Shown here piece by piece: positions 6,951 through 16,028 of a DNA stretch of 64,000 nt. The position numbers and the translations under genes are program-made. Origin of the DNA: Pseudomonadota bacterium (GTDB lineage Bacteria; Pseudomonadota; Gammaproteobacteria; Burkholderiales; Burkholderiaceae_C); the NCBI GenBank assembly GCA_018241265.1, contig JAFEEF010000006.1, forward strand, positions 148,894 through 212,893. Direction: 5' to 3'. The notes below the pieces were generated by a model. It did no database searches, was not told where the DNA came from, and saw nothing but the letters and a program-made list of their open reading frames with translations. How positions within the stretch are numbered: the first letter of the stretch is position 1; each line of letters begins with the position of its first letter.

Positions 6951-9785
6951 CTATCGATGCGCCGCCGCGGCCCGCAAGATCGCCTCGCGCAGCCGGCTCG
7001 GCGTCACCGGCACGCGGTCCATGCGCACGCCGACCGCGGCGTGGATCGCGTTCAGGATCGCCGGCGCGGTCGCCACCAGCGCCGGCTCGCCGACGCCCTT
7101 GGCGCCCCACGGGCCGAGCGGCTCGGCGTCTTCGACGAGATGCACGGTGATCGGCGGCACGTCGCCGACCGTCGGGATCAGGTAGTCGTGCAGGTTGTCG
7201 GTGCGGCCGTTGACGTATTCCTCCATCAGCGCCAGGCCGATGCCCTGCGCGATGCCGCCATGGATCTGCCCTTCGACCAGGGTCGGATTGATCGCGCGGC
7301 CGACGTCGTGTGCGGCGTGGATGTGCAACAGCCGGACGGTAGCGAGCTCGACGTCGACCTCGACTTCGGCGATCTGCGCCGCAAAGCCGTAGGTCGCGTA
7401 CGGCACGCCCTGGCCGTCGGCATCGAGCGGCACCGTCGGCGGGTCGAAGTGGCCTTCGCCGCTGAACACGTCGCCCTGCGCATCGCGCGGCAGCGCCGCG
7501 AGATCGACGCGACGGTCGCCGGCGACGAGCCGGGTGCCGTCGAGACGCAGCAGGACGGTGTCGTCCGCGCCCAGGAGGTCGATCAACTGCCGCCGCAGCG
7601 CCAGCCCGGCGCGCCGCGCCGCATTGCCCGACACGAAGGTCTGGCGCGACGCCGACGACTTGCCGGCGTCTAGCGTCAGGTCGGTATCGCCCATCACCTG
7701 GACCACCGACGACAGCGGCAGCCCGACCGCATCGGCGAACATCTGCGGCATGATCGTCGCGGTGCCCTGGCCGATCTCCTGTGCGCCGTTGGCCAGGAAG
7801 AGGTACGCGCCGCGCGCCGCATCGATGCGCAGGCTGCCGCGCATCGTCGAAGGATTCGCGATCACGGTGTTGCCGATGCCGTACCACATGCAGGCGATGC
7901 CGGCGCCGCGCCTCGTCGCACCGTTGGTCGCATTGCGCGTCGCGTTGTGATGGTCGGCGGCCGCGCGCGCCGCTTGCCAGGCCGGCCGCAACGCCTCCAG
8001 ACAGGCTTGCAGCCCGGCGCTCGCCGCGAGCACCTGGCCGGTACACGTCGCATCGCCGGCGCGCAGCGCGTTGCGATGGCGGAACTCGAGCGCATCGATG
8101 CCGCAGCGCTCGGCCAGCTCGTCGATCAGCCGCTCGCCGAGCAGCGCCGCCTGCGGCACGCCGAAGCCGCGGAACGCGCCGGCGACGCTGTTGTGCGTCA
8201 GCACCGCGCGCGTCAGCGCACGCACGTGCGGCACGCGGTACGGGCCGCTCGCGTGGATGGGCACGCGGTTCGCGACCGTCGGTCCCCATGACGAATAGGC
8301 GCCGGTGTTGAAGTCGCCGCGGAAGTCGTAGGCACCGAGCCGCCCCTGTGCGTCGCAAGTCAAGGTCGCGCCCATGCGCGCCGGATGGCGCTTCGTCGTC
8401 GAGCGCATCGACTCCGGCCGCTCGTAGACCAGGCGCACCGGACGCTTCAGCTTCATCGCCGCGACCGCGAGCAGCGGCTGCACCGACAGGTCGAGCTTGC
8501 CGCCGAAGCCGCCGCCGATCGCCGACGGCACGATGTGGACCTGCTCCGGGGCGAGGTCGAGCACGTGCGCGACCTCGTCGCGATCCATGTACGGCGTCTG
8601 CGTGCAGGCGACGATGCGCACGCGCGGCCGGTCGCCTTCGTCCAGCCATTCGGCATGGCCGGCCTCGGGCTCGATGTAGGCGTGCTCGACGTAGGCGGTC
8701 TCGAAGGTCGCGCTCGCGCGGATGCCGTGGGCATCGGCCAGCGCCGCATCGACATCGCCGTGCACGACGCGCCCGCGGCACAGCACGTTGTCGGGACAGG
8801 CGTCCTGCAGCAGCACGCCGGCCTGCGCCGCGTCGAGCGCGCCGTCGATGTCGCCGTAGGCGCGCAAGACGTCGTAGCCGATCGGCAGGTCGGCATCGGG
8901 GATCGCCGCGAGCACCGCGGCATCACCGACCAGCGCGATCACCGCCTCGCCGGCGAAGCGCACGCGCGCGTCGGCGAGCACCGGCTGGTCGCGCAGCGGC
9001 GCGAAGATCGCGAACGCGTTGTGCGGCACGTCGGCCGCGGTGACGACGTCGACGACGCCGGGCCAGCGTGCCTTGAACGCATCGAGGTCGCCGAGCGTGA
9101 AGCGCGCATGCGCATGCGGCGAGCGGATCACGCGCATCGCGAGCGTGCCGGCGATGCCGGCGTCGGGCCAGCGATCGGCGCCGAAGCGCTCCAGGCCGCG
9201 CACCTTGTCGGGCCCATCCAGCCGCGCGACCCGCGCGCCCACCGCCGCACCGGCCGATGGCGAAGCCGGCAGCGGTGCTTCGACATCGGCCGCGGCGCTC
9301 AAGACCGCCTCGACGATCTTGCGGTAGCCGGTACAGCGGCACAGCACGCCGCCGAGCGCATCCGATACCTCGGCTTCGGTCGGATGCGGATGGGCGCGCA
9401 ACAGCGACTCGGCGCTCATCAGCATGCCCGGCGTGCAGATGCCGCACTGCGCGGCGCCATGTGCGATGAACGCACGCTGCAGGCGCGACAGGCTGCCGTC
9501 GGGTCCGGCCAGGCCTTCGACCGTCGTGACCGCATGGCCGTCGCACTGGCCGAGCGGCACGATGCAGGCGCAGACCTGCGCGTCGTCGAGCAGCACGGTG
9601 CAGGCGCCGCAATCGCCGGCGTGGCAACCGATCTTCGTGCCGGTCAGGCCGAGTTCGTCGCGCAGCACGTCGGCGAGGCGCTCGCCCGGATCGGAGGCGA
9701 GCTCGCACGGCCGTCCGTTGATGCGCACGTCGATGACGCGCAACGGGCGCTCGGCGAGCGGCAGGTTCGGGTCGCGGCGGTTCAT
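6951..9785 (-). CDS. Molybdenum hydroxylase (xanthine dehydrogenase family), fused 2Fe-2S and molybdopterin subunits
   Basis: A 944-residue enzyme subunit that hydroxylates a carbon next to ring nitrogen, using water. Residues 1-165 are the 2Fe-2S subunit: plant-type cysteines at 54, 59 and 62 (CHAGDCGAC), then QCGICTPGM and GVLCRCTGYRK. After a proline/alanine linker, residues from about 185 to the end form the molybdopterin subunit, with SAIGGGFGGKLD, an AFRGFG motif, NGAQEIGQGT and the GAKGVGEPA segment holding the catalytic glutamate. These parts are normally two proteins of about 160 and 770 residues. The start overlaps the FAD subunit stop by ATGA. Substrate unknown; an N-heteroaromatic is likely from context. 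Confidence 0.87.
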   Translation of the reverse strand: MNRRDPNLPLAERPLRVIDVRINGRPCELASDPGERLADVLRDELGLTGTKIGCHAGDCGACTVLLDDAQVCACIVPLGQCDGHAVTTVEGLAGPDGSLSRLQRAFIAHGAAQCGICTPGMLMSAESLLRAHPHPTEAEVSDALGGVLCRCTGYRKIVEAVLSAAADVEAPLPASPSAGAAVGARVARLDGPDKVRGLERFGADRWPDAGIAGTLAMRVIRSPHAHARFTLGDLDAFKARWPGVVDVVTAADVPHNAFAIFAPLRDQPVLADARVRFAGEAVIALVGDAAVLAAIPDADLPIGYDVLRAYGDIDGALDAAQAGVLLQDACPDNVLCRGRVVHGDVDAALADAHGIRASATFETAYVEHAYIEPEAGHAEWLDEGDRPRVRIVACTQTPYMDRDEVAHVLDLAPEQVHIVPSAIGGGFGGKLDLSVQPLLAVAAMKLKRPVRLVYERPESMRSTTKRHPARMGATLTCDAQGRLGAYDFRGDFNTGAYSSWGPTVANRVPIHASGPYRVPHVRALTRAVLTHNSVAGAFRGFGVPQAALLGERLIDELAERCGIDALEFRHRNALRAGDATCTGQVLAASAGLQACLEALRPAWQAARAAADHHNATRNATNGATRRGAGIACMWYGIGNTVIANPSTMRGSLRIDAARGAYLFLANGAQEIGQGTATIMPQMFADAVGLPLSSVVQVMGDTDLTLDAGKSSASRQTFVSGNAARRAGLALRRQLIDLLGADDTVLLRLDGTRLVAGDRRVDLAALPRDAQGDVFSGEGHFDPPTVPLDADGQGVPYATYGFAAQIAEVEVDVELATVRLLHIHAAHDVGRAINPTLVEGQIHGGIAQGIGLALMEEYVNGRTDNLHDYLIPTVGDVPPITVHLVEDAEPLGPWGAKGVGEPALVATAPAILNAIHAAVGVRMDRVPVTPSRLREAILRAAAAHR

Positions 9786-10657
9786 GACGCGAGCGCCGCG
9801 AAGGCGCGCCGCAGCAACGTCGCGGTCGCGTCGCGCCGGTAGGCGCCGCTGCCGCGCAGGTCGTCGATCGGCATCAGCGTCGCGACGTCGTCGGGCAGGA
9901 CCTCGACCTCGTCGAGGCGCCGGCCGGCGATGCGCCGTTCGAGCGACGTCAGGCGCATCGCACGCGCCGAGCAACTGCCGACCGCGACGCCCGCCTGCAC
10001 GATGCGCGCGTCGGCATCGAGATCGACCGCGAGCGCGACCATCGTCACCGAGATCACCAGATAGCGGCGGCCGCCGAGCTTCTGGAAGTGCGAGCGCGAC
10101 GCCGCGCCGCGCCGCGCCGGCACGTGCAGGCCGAGCACGATCTCGCCCGGCGCGAGCGCGGTGCGACGGCTGCCGAGCACGAATCCGGCGACCGGCAGGC
10201 GGCGCTCGCCGGTCGCGCTGCCGAGCACGACGTCGGCATCGAGCGCGAGCCACACCGGCGTGCCGTCGGCCGCCGGCGACGCGTTGCAGAGGTTGCCCGC
10301 CAGCGTGCCGCGGTTCTGGATCTGCACGCCGCCGATTTCGCGCGCCGCGCGCTTCAGTGCGTCGAACACGGGCGGCAGGTCGGCGTCGAGCACGTCGGTC
10401 CAGGTCGTCGTCGCGCCGAACCAGTGGCCGCGGTCGTCGCGCCGGATGCCGCGCAGCGCCGCGATGCCGGTGAGGTCGAGCAGCGGCGCCGCCACCGGCT
10501 TGCCGACGTGTGCCGGATAGACATCGGTGCCGCCGGCCAGCAGTTGCCACGGGCCGCGGTCGAGCAACCGCAGCGCCGCATCCAGCGATGCGGGCCGCTC
10601 GTAGCGTGCGGGGAATGCTGCCGCCAAGCCGAAGTCCCTTTGCAAGCACTGCGCCAT
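9782..10657 (-). CDS. Molybdenum hydroxylase FAD-binding subunit (CoxM/XdhB type)
   Basis: A 291-residue flavin subunit that passes electrons from the 2Fe-2S clusters of its partner to an acceptor. It carries the two FAD-binding motifs of the family: LLAGGTDVYP near residue 40 and the NRGTLAGNLCNASPAADGTPV stretch near 115, and ends in a CO_deh_flav_C-like domain (SHFQKLGGRRYLVISVTMVAL). It is the first gene of the operon, facing away from the TetR gene, and its stop overlaps the next start by ATGA. The ATG at 10657 is the only good start. With the 944-residue partner it forms a complete hydroxylase. Confidence 0.87.
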   Translation of the reverse strand: MAQCLQRDFGLAAAFPARYERPASLDAALRLLDRGPWQLLAGGTDVYPAHVGKPVAAPLLDLTGIAALRGIRRDDRGHWFGATTTWTDVLDADLPPVFDALKRAAREIGGVQIQNRGTLAGNLCNASPAADGTPVWLALDADVVLGSATGERRLPVAGFVLGSRRTALAPGEIVLGLHVPARRGAASRSHFQKLGGRRYLVISVTMVALAVDLDADARIVQAGVAVGSCSARAMRLTSLERRIAGRRLDEVEVLPDDVATLMPIDDLRGSGAYRRDATATLLRRAFAALAS

Positions 10658-10739
10658 GCCGGTGCGCGATCCGTCGATATCGGCCGATGAGGGCGGAGAT
10701 GCACCGCCCTCTGCTCCATCGAACGTGCGCTACCGATGT

Positions 10740-10757
10740 ATGAAGTGTTTACTTCAT
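10740..10757. promoter_or_regulatory. Perfect inverted repeat in divergent promoter region, likely TetR operator
   Basis: ATGAAGT-GTTT-ACTTCAT is a perfect 7+7 palindrome with a 4-base spacer, lying between the divergent hydroxylase operon (start 10657) and the TetR gene. On the minus strand a TTGACC box (10763-10768) lies just upstream of it, so the palindrome would sit in the spacer of a promoter for the operon, a classic position for repression. TetR proteins bind such palindromes. Binding is inferred. Confidence 0.6.
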
Positions 10758-10821
10758 TCTCGGGTCAATCTAGCATGCGCGGCGCGGTTTGCAAAGAGCG
10801 TGCCGGTGCGGATGGACGATG

Positions 10822-11487
10822 ATCGGCGGACCGCCGAACGCCGTACTCGAAATCATCACGCCCGCCATGCCCGCCCGCCGCGATCCCGAACTGACCCGCG
10901 CGCGCATCCTGCGCGCCGCGCGCAACGAGTTCATGCGGCACGGCTACAGCGGCGCCCGCATCGAGCGCATCTCGCGCGCCGGCCGGTCGAGCGACCGGAT
11001 GATCTACTACTACTTCGGCAGCAAGGAGGCGCTCTACATCGAGGTGCTCGAGTCGGTCTACGTCGAACTCGGCGCAGCCGAGGCGGCGCTGGCGCTCGAC
11101 CTCGCCGATCCCGAAGCGGCGCTGGTCCGGCTCGTCGAATTCACCTGGGGCTACTACGTCGCGCATCCGGAGTTCGTCGCGCTGCTGGCCAACGAGAACC
11201 TGCTGCGCGGCAAGCACATCACGAAGTCGGTCAAGGTCAAGCAGCTGTCGCGGCCGGTGCTCGACATCCTCGAGCGCATCCTCGCCGTCGGCATGGAGCG
11301 CGGCGTGTTCCGCGCCGATCTGGATGTGCGCAACGTCTACCTGACGATGGCCGCGCTCGGCTACTTCTACCTCTCCAACCGCTACACGCTGTCGTCGTTC
11401 CTCGGCATCGACCTGCTGCAGCCGGAGGCGCGGCGGCGCTGGCTGGCGGAGGTCACGCGCGTGGTGCGGGCGGCGGTGCGGGCTTGA
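10822..11487 (+). CDS. TetR family transcriptional regulator
   Basis: Likely local regulator of the hydroxylase/transport operon it faces. The N-terminal helix-turn-helix reads RARILRAARNEFMRHGYSGARIERISRAGRSSDRMIYYYFGSKEALY, the TetR_N signature; the rest (about 150 residues) is the helical ligand-binding and dimer domain, containing LLANENLLRGKHI. The ATG at 10822 has GGATGG 6 bases upstream and gives 221 residues; the ATG at 10867 gives a more usual short leader (MPARRDPELTR) but no visible ribosome site, so the start is open. The gene is convergent with the pilin operon, with 37 bases between the stops. Confidence 0.85.
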   Translation: MGGPPNAVLEIITPAMPARRDPELTRARILRAARNEFMRHGYSGARIERISRAGRSSDRMIYYYFGSKEALYIEVLESVYVELGAAEAALALDLADPEAALVRLVEFTWGYYVAHPEFVALLANENLLRGKHITKSVKVKQLSRPVLDILERILAVGMERGVFRADLDVRNVYLTMAALGYFYLSNRYTLSSFLGIDLLQPEARRRWLAEVTRVVRAAVRA

Positions 11488-11524
11488 CTGATCCGGCTGG
11501 CCGATTTCGCGACGATGCCCGCGC

Positions 11525-11947
11525 TCACGGATTCCAGCACGACGACTGCGGCGTGCCGCTCGCATCGGCAGCCGTCTTGTTGTTGGTCTGATCGATCGAC
11601 AGCGTGCGGCAGGTCGTGTCGTCGAGCTGCGAGAGGATCGCGGTCGCGGTCAGCGTGTAATGCGTCGCGTCGCGGTTGCTGAACGCGATCGTGTAGTAGC
11701 CCTGTGGTGAAGTCTGCGGAATCTGCAGTGCGGTGCAGGGCTGATCGGCTGCGTACGAATAGTTCTGCGCATAGCAGCGCTCGATGATCGCCTGGTCTTG
11801 CGCCAGCGTCGCCATCGCATCGCTGCGGTGCGAGTGCAGCACGTGGCTCGTGTAGCTCGGCAACGCCACGGCGACCAGCACCGCGACGATCGCGAGGGCG
11901 ACCATCAACTCGATCAGCGTGAAGCCGCGCTGCGGCCGCTGCGCCAT
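11525..11947 (-). CDS. pilE: Type IV pilin-like protein (PilE family)
   Basis: A 140-residue minor pilin or pilin-like protein of the type IV pilus. It has a short basic leader (MAQRPQRG), then the prepilin cleavage/methylation motif FTLIELMVALAIVAVLVAVALPSY, whose Glu5 (TLIE) is needed for assembly. The C-terminal half carries two cysteine pairs (RCYAQN with QPCTAL, and TCRTL with SSCWNP) typical of the disulfide-bonded loop. It is the last gene of the minor pilin operon; the PilY1 stop ends 2 bases before its ATG. Peptidase PilD and the pilus motor are not in this window. Confidence 0.85.
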   Translation of the reverse strand: MAQRPQRGFTLIELMVALAIVAVLVAVALPSYTSHVLHSHRSDAMATLAQDQAIIERCYAQNYSYAADQPCTALQIPQTSPQGYYTIAFSNRDATHYTLTATAILSQLDDTTCRTLSIDQTNNKTAADASGTPQSSCWNP

Positions 11948-11949
11948 CG

Positions 11950-14900
11950 TCACTGGATCTGCCACCACGACGCGGTGCGCGGGTTGTTGTTCGGATTGAT
12001 GATCGTCGCCTGCTGCCCGGTCGACAGCGTGATGCTCTTGACCATCTGGCCGGCCGTGTTCGGCCCGCGGATCGCCGGCGCGCTGGCGTAGCCGCTGGAC
12101 CGCATCGAGCCGGCGCCTATGCCGACCGGCACGCGGCCGAGGTAGAGGTCGTTCGCGTCGATCGCGAGGTTGCCGTTGACGTCGAGCTGCGGCAGCGCGA
12201 AGGCGCCGCCGTTGGCGTAGGTCAGCTCGAGCAGCATCGCGGTCGGCGCGGCCCCGCAGCCGGACGCCGGGGGTTGGTTCAAGGTCGTCAGGAACGTGCC
12301 GTTCAACAGCTGCGGATCGGTCGTCACGCGCTGCCCACCGACCGGCAGGTCGGCATACCAGCCGACCTGGGTTCCGAAATTCACCGTCGCATTGGTATCG
12401 GTCAGGATGTCCTGCGGCAGACCCGACGTCGCGGCGCTGACGAGCGTGAGCGTCTGCTGCTGCAGGTTCGTGCGCGTGAAGACCTGCGCCGCGCCGGGCT
12501 GGTCCCAGATGCCGTAGACGGTCTGCGTCTGATGGCTCAGCAGGTCGTTGGGAGCGAGCAGCTGGCCGGTGCCGAACATCACGAAGAGGCCCTGCTGGCG
12601 CGGATAGTTCGGGTTCAGCGTGACGACCGGCGCGGTCGTGATCGGTTGCGGATTGCCGCCGACGTCGCGTGCCTTGAAGAGCAGCCGCGGGTGCCAGTTG
12701 GACGGCGTCGTGTCGGACACGTCGACCGCCCACAGGTTGCCCTGCAGGTCGCCGGCATAGACCTGGGTGATCGGCTGGCCCTGCAGGCCGTGGGCCTGGC
12801 CGATCGCGACCGTCGACAGTCCTTCGGGCGCACCCGCCGAGCAGGCGTCGGCGACGCTGGCGCACAGATCGATCTTCGTCAGCAACGCACCGGTCTGCGG
12901 ATCGACCGCGTACAGGATCGCGTGGTTGCCCGGGCTGCTGTAGCCGTTGCCGAAGAAGACCGCGTAGCCGGGCGGCGCCGCGACAGGCGCGAGCTGCGGC
13001 ACGCTGTACGACAGGCCCATGTCGGCATCGGCGTACTCCCACAGCACGGCGGACGCGAGCGCGGATTCGGTCGTCAGGTTCTGCGGCGCCGTCACGTCGA
13101 GCGCATAGATGCTGCGCGCGCCGCCGCCGGCGCCGCCGACCACCAGCGTATGCCACGACCCGTCGGCGAACTGCACGTCGCCCGATTGCGGCGGCCCGTC
13201 GACGAAGAACTGGTGGTGCTGGTTGTAGGTCAGCGCCGTCAGGTTCGCGAGGTTCGCAAAGACGCCGTTCGGCACGAACGCGAAACGCTCGTCGCCGCTG
13301 GCGGCATCGAAGGCGTGCAGCATGCCGTCGTTGGCGCCGACGTAGAGCATCGCCGGCCGGCTCGCCTGGGCGGCCTGGAACGCGAAGTAGCTCGGGTCGA
13401 ACGACGGCCCTTGCGGCGTCCCGACGTAAAGCGGCTGGCTGTCGACGATGTCGCCGAGCACGTGCGAGCGGTTGCGGAACGCGCCGCCGTTGCGCAACTC
13501 GCCGCTCGCAGCGCCGCGCAGGTAGGCGAGGCGGCTCGAACCCTGCGTGTCGGCGGGCTGCAGCGCGGCCTGCTGCGCGGCGCTGATCGCCCCGGCCGGA
13601 CCGCCCGCCGCCCATTCGAACGGGACGCCGCGGGCGCCGCCGGGGACGTCGGGGTTCCAGGTCGCGATCAGCCGCGTCGCCTGGCGCGCCTGCGCGTCGA
13701 GCTGGTCGCGCGCCGACCAGAGCGCCGCGCCGGTCGGCTGGCCGGTGGTCGGATCGAGGTTGCGCGCCACCACGTCGCCGGTCCAGTCCTGGTACGGCGT
13801 GTCGCTGGCGGTGTAGCTCGCCTGGTAGGCGACGCTGCCGGCCTGCAGGCGCGTCGCGCTGACGGCCGCCGCGGTCGTGGTCTGCGTGCCGTTCTGCGCC
13901 GAGACGAGCACGGTGTTCAGCGCGTCGACCAGCGCCGTCGAGCTGCTCACCGGGTAGTAGCTGCCGGTGCCGCCGGCCATCGCCATCGCGCGCAAGGCCG
14001 CGACCGCGCCGGGGTTCGCGGTGGCGTCGACGCCGGCGCCGATGCCGACGACGTAGGTCTGGATGCCGGCCGTCTTCAGCGCCTGCAGCGCGGTGATCGT
14101 GTCCGCGAGCGCCTGGTCGTTCGTGCTCGCCAGCGACCCGTCGCCGTTGAAGCTCGCCGTCACGCCGTAGCCCTGCGCGGCGGCGCTGCCGAGCGGCGGC
14201 CAGATCTTGCCGGCGAGGTCTTGCGTCGGCAGCCCGTCGGAGACGAGCACCACGACTTGCGGCTGCGGACACGCGCCATCGGCCGGGGCCGACAGGCCCG
14301 CCAGGTAGCTCTGCGCGCTCGTCAGCAGTCCGGCGACCGGCGACTGCAGCGCCGCGGCCTTGATCTCGGTCGTCGTCGCGTCGTTGGTCTCGGGCTGCAG
14401 GAAAGGCGTGAACGCTGCCGTCGCGGTCGTCACGGCGCTCGCGCTCGGGCTCGCACCGAGCGCCGTCATCGGCACGAGGACGCTCGCGCCGGTGGCCGAC
14501 TGCGTGCCGGCGTAGCCATAGCCGCGCTCGACGTACATGATCTGCGGCGCATACGGCACGTAGCCGGCATTCGTCGAGCGCACCATGCGATTCGAATCGG
14601 GCACGCTGGACGGATAGGAGATGACGACGCCGTTGGCGTTGTAGTCGGCGAGCTGATAGGTGGAACTGGGCGGATAAGGCGTCGGCGGGCTCGGCACGCC
14701 GTAGTCGACGAACACCGCCGGCAGGCTGCGGCCGTACAGCACGTCGTTGATCGAAGGATCGTCGCTCGCGGCGCCGATCTGCATGTAGGCGCTCGCCGCG
14801 AGCGTCGACGGATCGTAGAGGCCGGCATTCGCGATCGCCGTGCAATTGGCGAGCACCGTCGTCGAGGCCGTCGTGTAGCCGCGGCACGGGTTGGCGACAT

Positions 14901-15489
14901 AGCGCTGCTGCGGATCCGGCGTGCTGGTGAACGCGAAGCCGCCGCCCGGCGGGGACATGTAGTAGGTCCAGGTCGTGTAGACGGTGGGCGCCGTGATGCC
15001 GTAGGCCGCGAGCGCGAAGTCGGTGTTCTGCGCATAGGTCTGCAGCACCGCCTGGATGCCGGCCTTGGCGATGTTGAGTCGGCTCGGGCCGTTGTCGGCG
15101 AGCGCCGTGCCGGCCGTCACCGTGTACGGCGCGGTGCCCGAGGCATCGGCGGCCTGCAGCGGTGGCACGAAGCCGGCCGGCACGGCATAGCGCAGCGGCG
15201 AGGTCGACGCGTTCAACGTCGCGAGGTCGCCGCTCAGCGAGCCGGCGCCGGTCATCAGCGCACCGCTCAGGCCGGCGTCCATCGATTGCGAATTGGCGAC
15301 GGCGATCAGCACCCGCGGGCGGCTCGGCGTCGTCATCGCCAACGGCACCTGCGAGATCGCCAGGATCGGGCTGGCCGCGATCGCCGACAGCAGCATCGCC
15401 GAGCCGGCACCGACCAGCGCGACCGCGCCGAGCAGCGCCACGCCGGTGCGGCGGCTCGGGCGGCGCAGCAGGGTACGCAAGGTCGGCAT
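11950..15489 (-). CDS. pilY1: PilY1 type IV pilus tip/assembly protein
   Basis: A 1179-residue secreted adhesin and assembly factor. An N-terminal hydrophobic segment (about 16-45) is followed by a von Willebrand A-like region with VVVLVSDGLPTQDL and IQTYVVGIGAGVDA. The C-terminal half (from about residue 640) is the PilC/PilY1 beta-propeller, with MLYVGANDGMLHAFD and VYAGDLQGNLWAVDV blades. Near residue 1105 a DVNGNLAID loop looks like the calcium-binding site that controls retraction in PilY1. The metal site that should read DxSxS reads ANSQS (65-69), lacking the aspartate. It sits 14 bases after pilX and 2 bases before pilE. Confidence 0.88.
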   Translation of the reverse strand: MPTLRTLLRRPSRRTGVALLGAVALVGAGSAMLLSAIAASPILAISQVPLAMTTPSRPRVLIAVANSQSMDAGLSGALMTGAGSLSGDLATLNASTSPLRYAVPAGFVPPLQAADASGTAPYTVTAGTALADNGPSRLNIAKAGIQAVLQTYAQNTDFALAAYGITAPTVYTTWTYYMSPPGGGFAFTSTPDPQQRYVANPCRGYTTASTTVLANCTAIANAGLYDPSTLAASAYMQIGAASDDPSINDVLYGRSLPAVFVDYGVPSPPTPYPPSSTYQLADYNANGVVISYPSSVPDSNRMVRSTNAGYVPYAPQIMYVERGYGYAGTQSATGASVLVPMTALGASPSASAVTTATAAFTPFLQPETNDATTTEIKAAALQSPVAGLLTSAQSYLAGLSAPADGACPQPQVVVLVSDGLPTQDLAGKIWPPLGSAAAQGYGVTASFNGDGSLASTNDQALADTITALQALKTAGIQTYVVGIGAGVDATANPGAVAALRAMAMAGGTGSYYPVSSSTALVDALNTVLVSAQNGTQTTTAAAVSATRLQAGSVAYQASYTASDTPYQDWTGDVVARNLDPTTGQPTGAALWSARDQLDAQARQATRLIATWNPDVPGGARGVPFEWAAGGPAGAISAAQQAALQPADTQGSSRLAYLRGAASGELRNGGAFRNRSHVLGDIVDSQPLYVGTPQGPSFDPSYFAFQAAQASRPAMLYVGANDGMLHAFDAASGDERFAFVPNGVFANLANLTALTYNQHHQFFVDGPPQSGDVQFADGSWHTLVVGGAGGGARSIYALDVTAPQNLTTESALASAVLWEYADADMGLSYSVPQLAPVAAPPGYAVFFGNGYSSPGNHAILYAVDPQTGALLTKIDLCASVADACSAGAPEGLSTVAIGQAHGLQGQPITQVYAGDLQGNLWAVDVSDTTPSNWHPRLLFKARDVGGNPQPITTAPVVTLNPNYPRQQGLFVMFGTGQLLAPNDLLSHQTQTVYGIWDQPGAAQVFTRTNLQQQTLTLVSAATSGLPQDILTDTNATVNFGTQVGWYADLPVGGQRVTTDPQLLNGTFLTTLNQPPASGCGAAPTAMLLELTYANGGAFALPQLDVNGNLAIDANDLYLGRVPVGIGAGSMRSSGYASAPAIRGPNTAGQMVKSITLSTGQQATIINPNNNPRTASWWQIQ

Positions 15490-15503
15490 CGCGGCGTCCG
15501 TTC

Positions 15504-16028
15504 CTACTGCAGCTGCACGGTGCTTTGCAGCACCACCGGCGCGTTGCCGCTGCGCCCGGTTGCGCGCGCCGTGATGCGGTAGACCTGGGTCGGCCGGTTC
15601 ATCGCCTGGCCGGGCCGGATGACCGGCGGCAGCTGCTCGATCACGTAGGCATAGCCGAGCGCCCCGGCGGCGTTGCCGAGCGTGCCCTGCACCACCTTGC
15701 CGGCATCGCTCCAGATCGACGCGTCGCTCCACACCGGCGGCTGCACGCCGCTGGTATCGAAGCGGTAGTAGCCGTGCGCGTTCGCAACGAAGTCCGTCGC
15801 CGGTATGGTGCCGGCGATGAGCTGGTTCTGCGCCGTCGCGAGCGCACCCTCCGCGGCCTGGTAGGCCACCTGGACATCGGCCGAATTGGTCGCGACGCGC
15901 GTCTGCGTGCTGATCATCGAGACGCCGGCCAGCGCCAGGATCATCAGCACGACGAGCAGCACCGCGGTCGTGATGAGAACCACGCCGCGTGCGGGGCGTT
16001 CGATCGGCCGGCGCGTCGGGCGATTCAT
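15504..16028 (-). CDS. pilX: PilX minor pilin assembly protein
   Basis: A 174-residue inner-membrane pseudopilin. The basic leader (MNRPTRRPIERPARG) precedes a long hydrophobic helix, VVLITTAVLLVVLMILALAG, then the PilX-type helix VQVAYQAAEGALATAQNQLI. It lacks the Glu5 of major pilins at the usual place, as PilX proteins often do. The start overlaps the pilW stop (ATGA, 16025-16028). In pseudomonads PilX helps prime the pilus tip with PilV, PilW and PilY1, and the same neighbours are present here. Confidence 0.82.
   Translation of the reverse strand: MNRPTRRPIERPARGVVLITTAVLLVVLMILALAGVSMISTQTRVATNSADVQVAYQAAEGALATAQNQLIAGTIPATDFVANAHGYYRFDTSGVQPPVWSDASIWSDAGKVVQGTLGNAAGALGYAYVIEQLPPVIRPGQAMNRPTQVYRITARATGRSGNAPVVLQSTVQLQ

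Noticed and set aside
12274..15582. Plus-strand open frame of 1102 codons opposite pilY1
   Set aside because: No start signal or domain; PilY1 on the other strand has clear family motifs.
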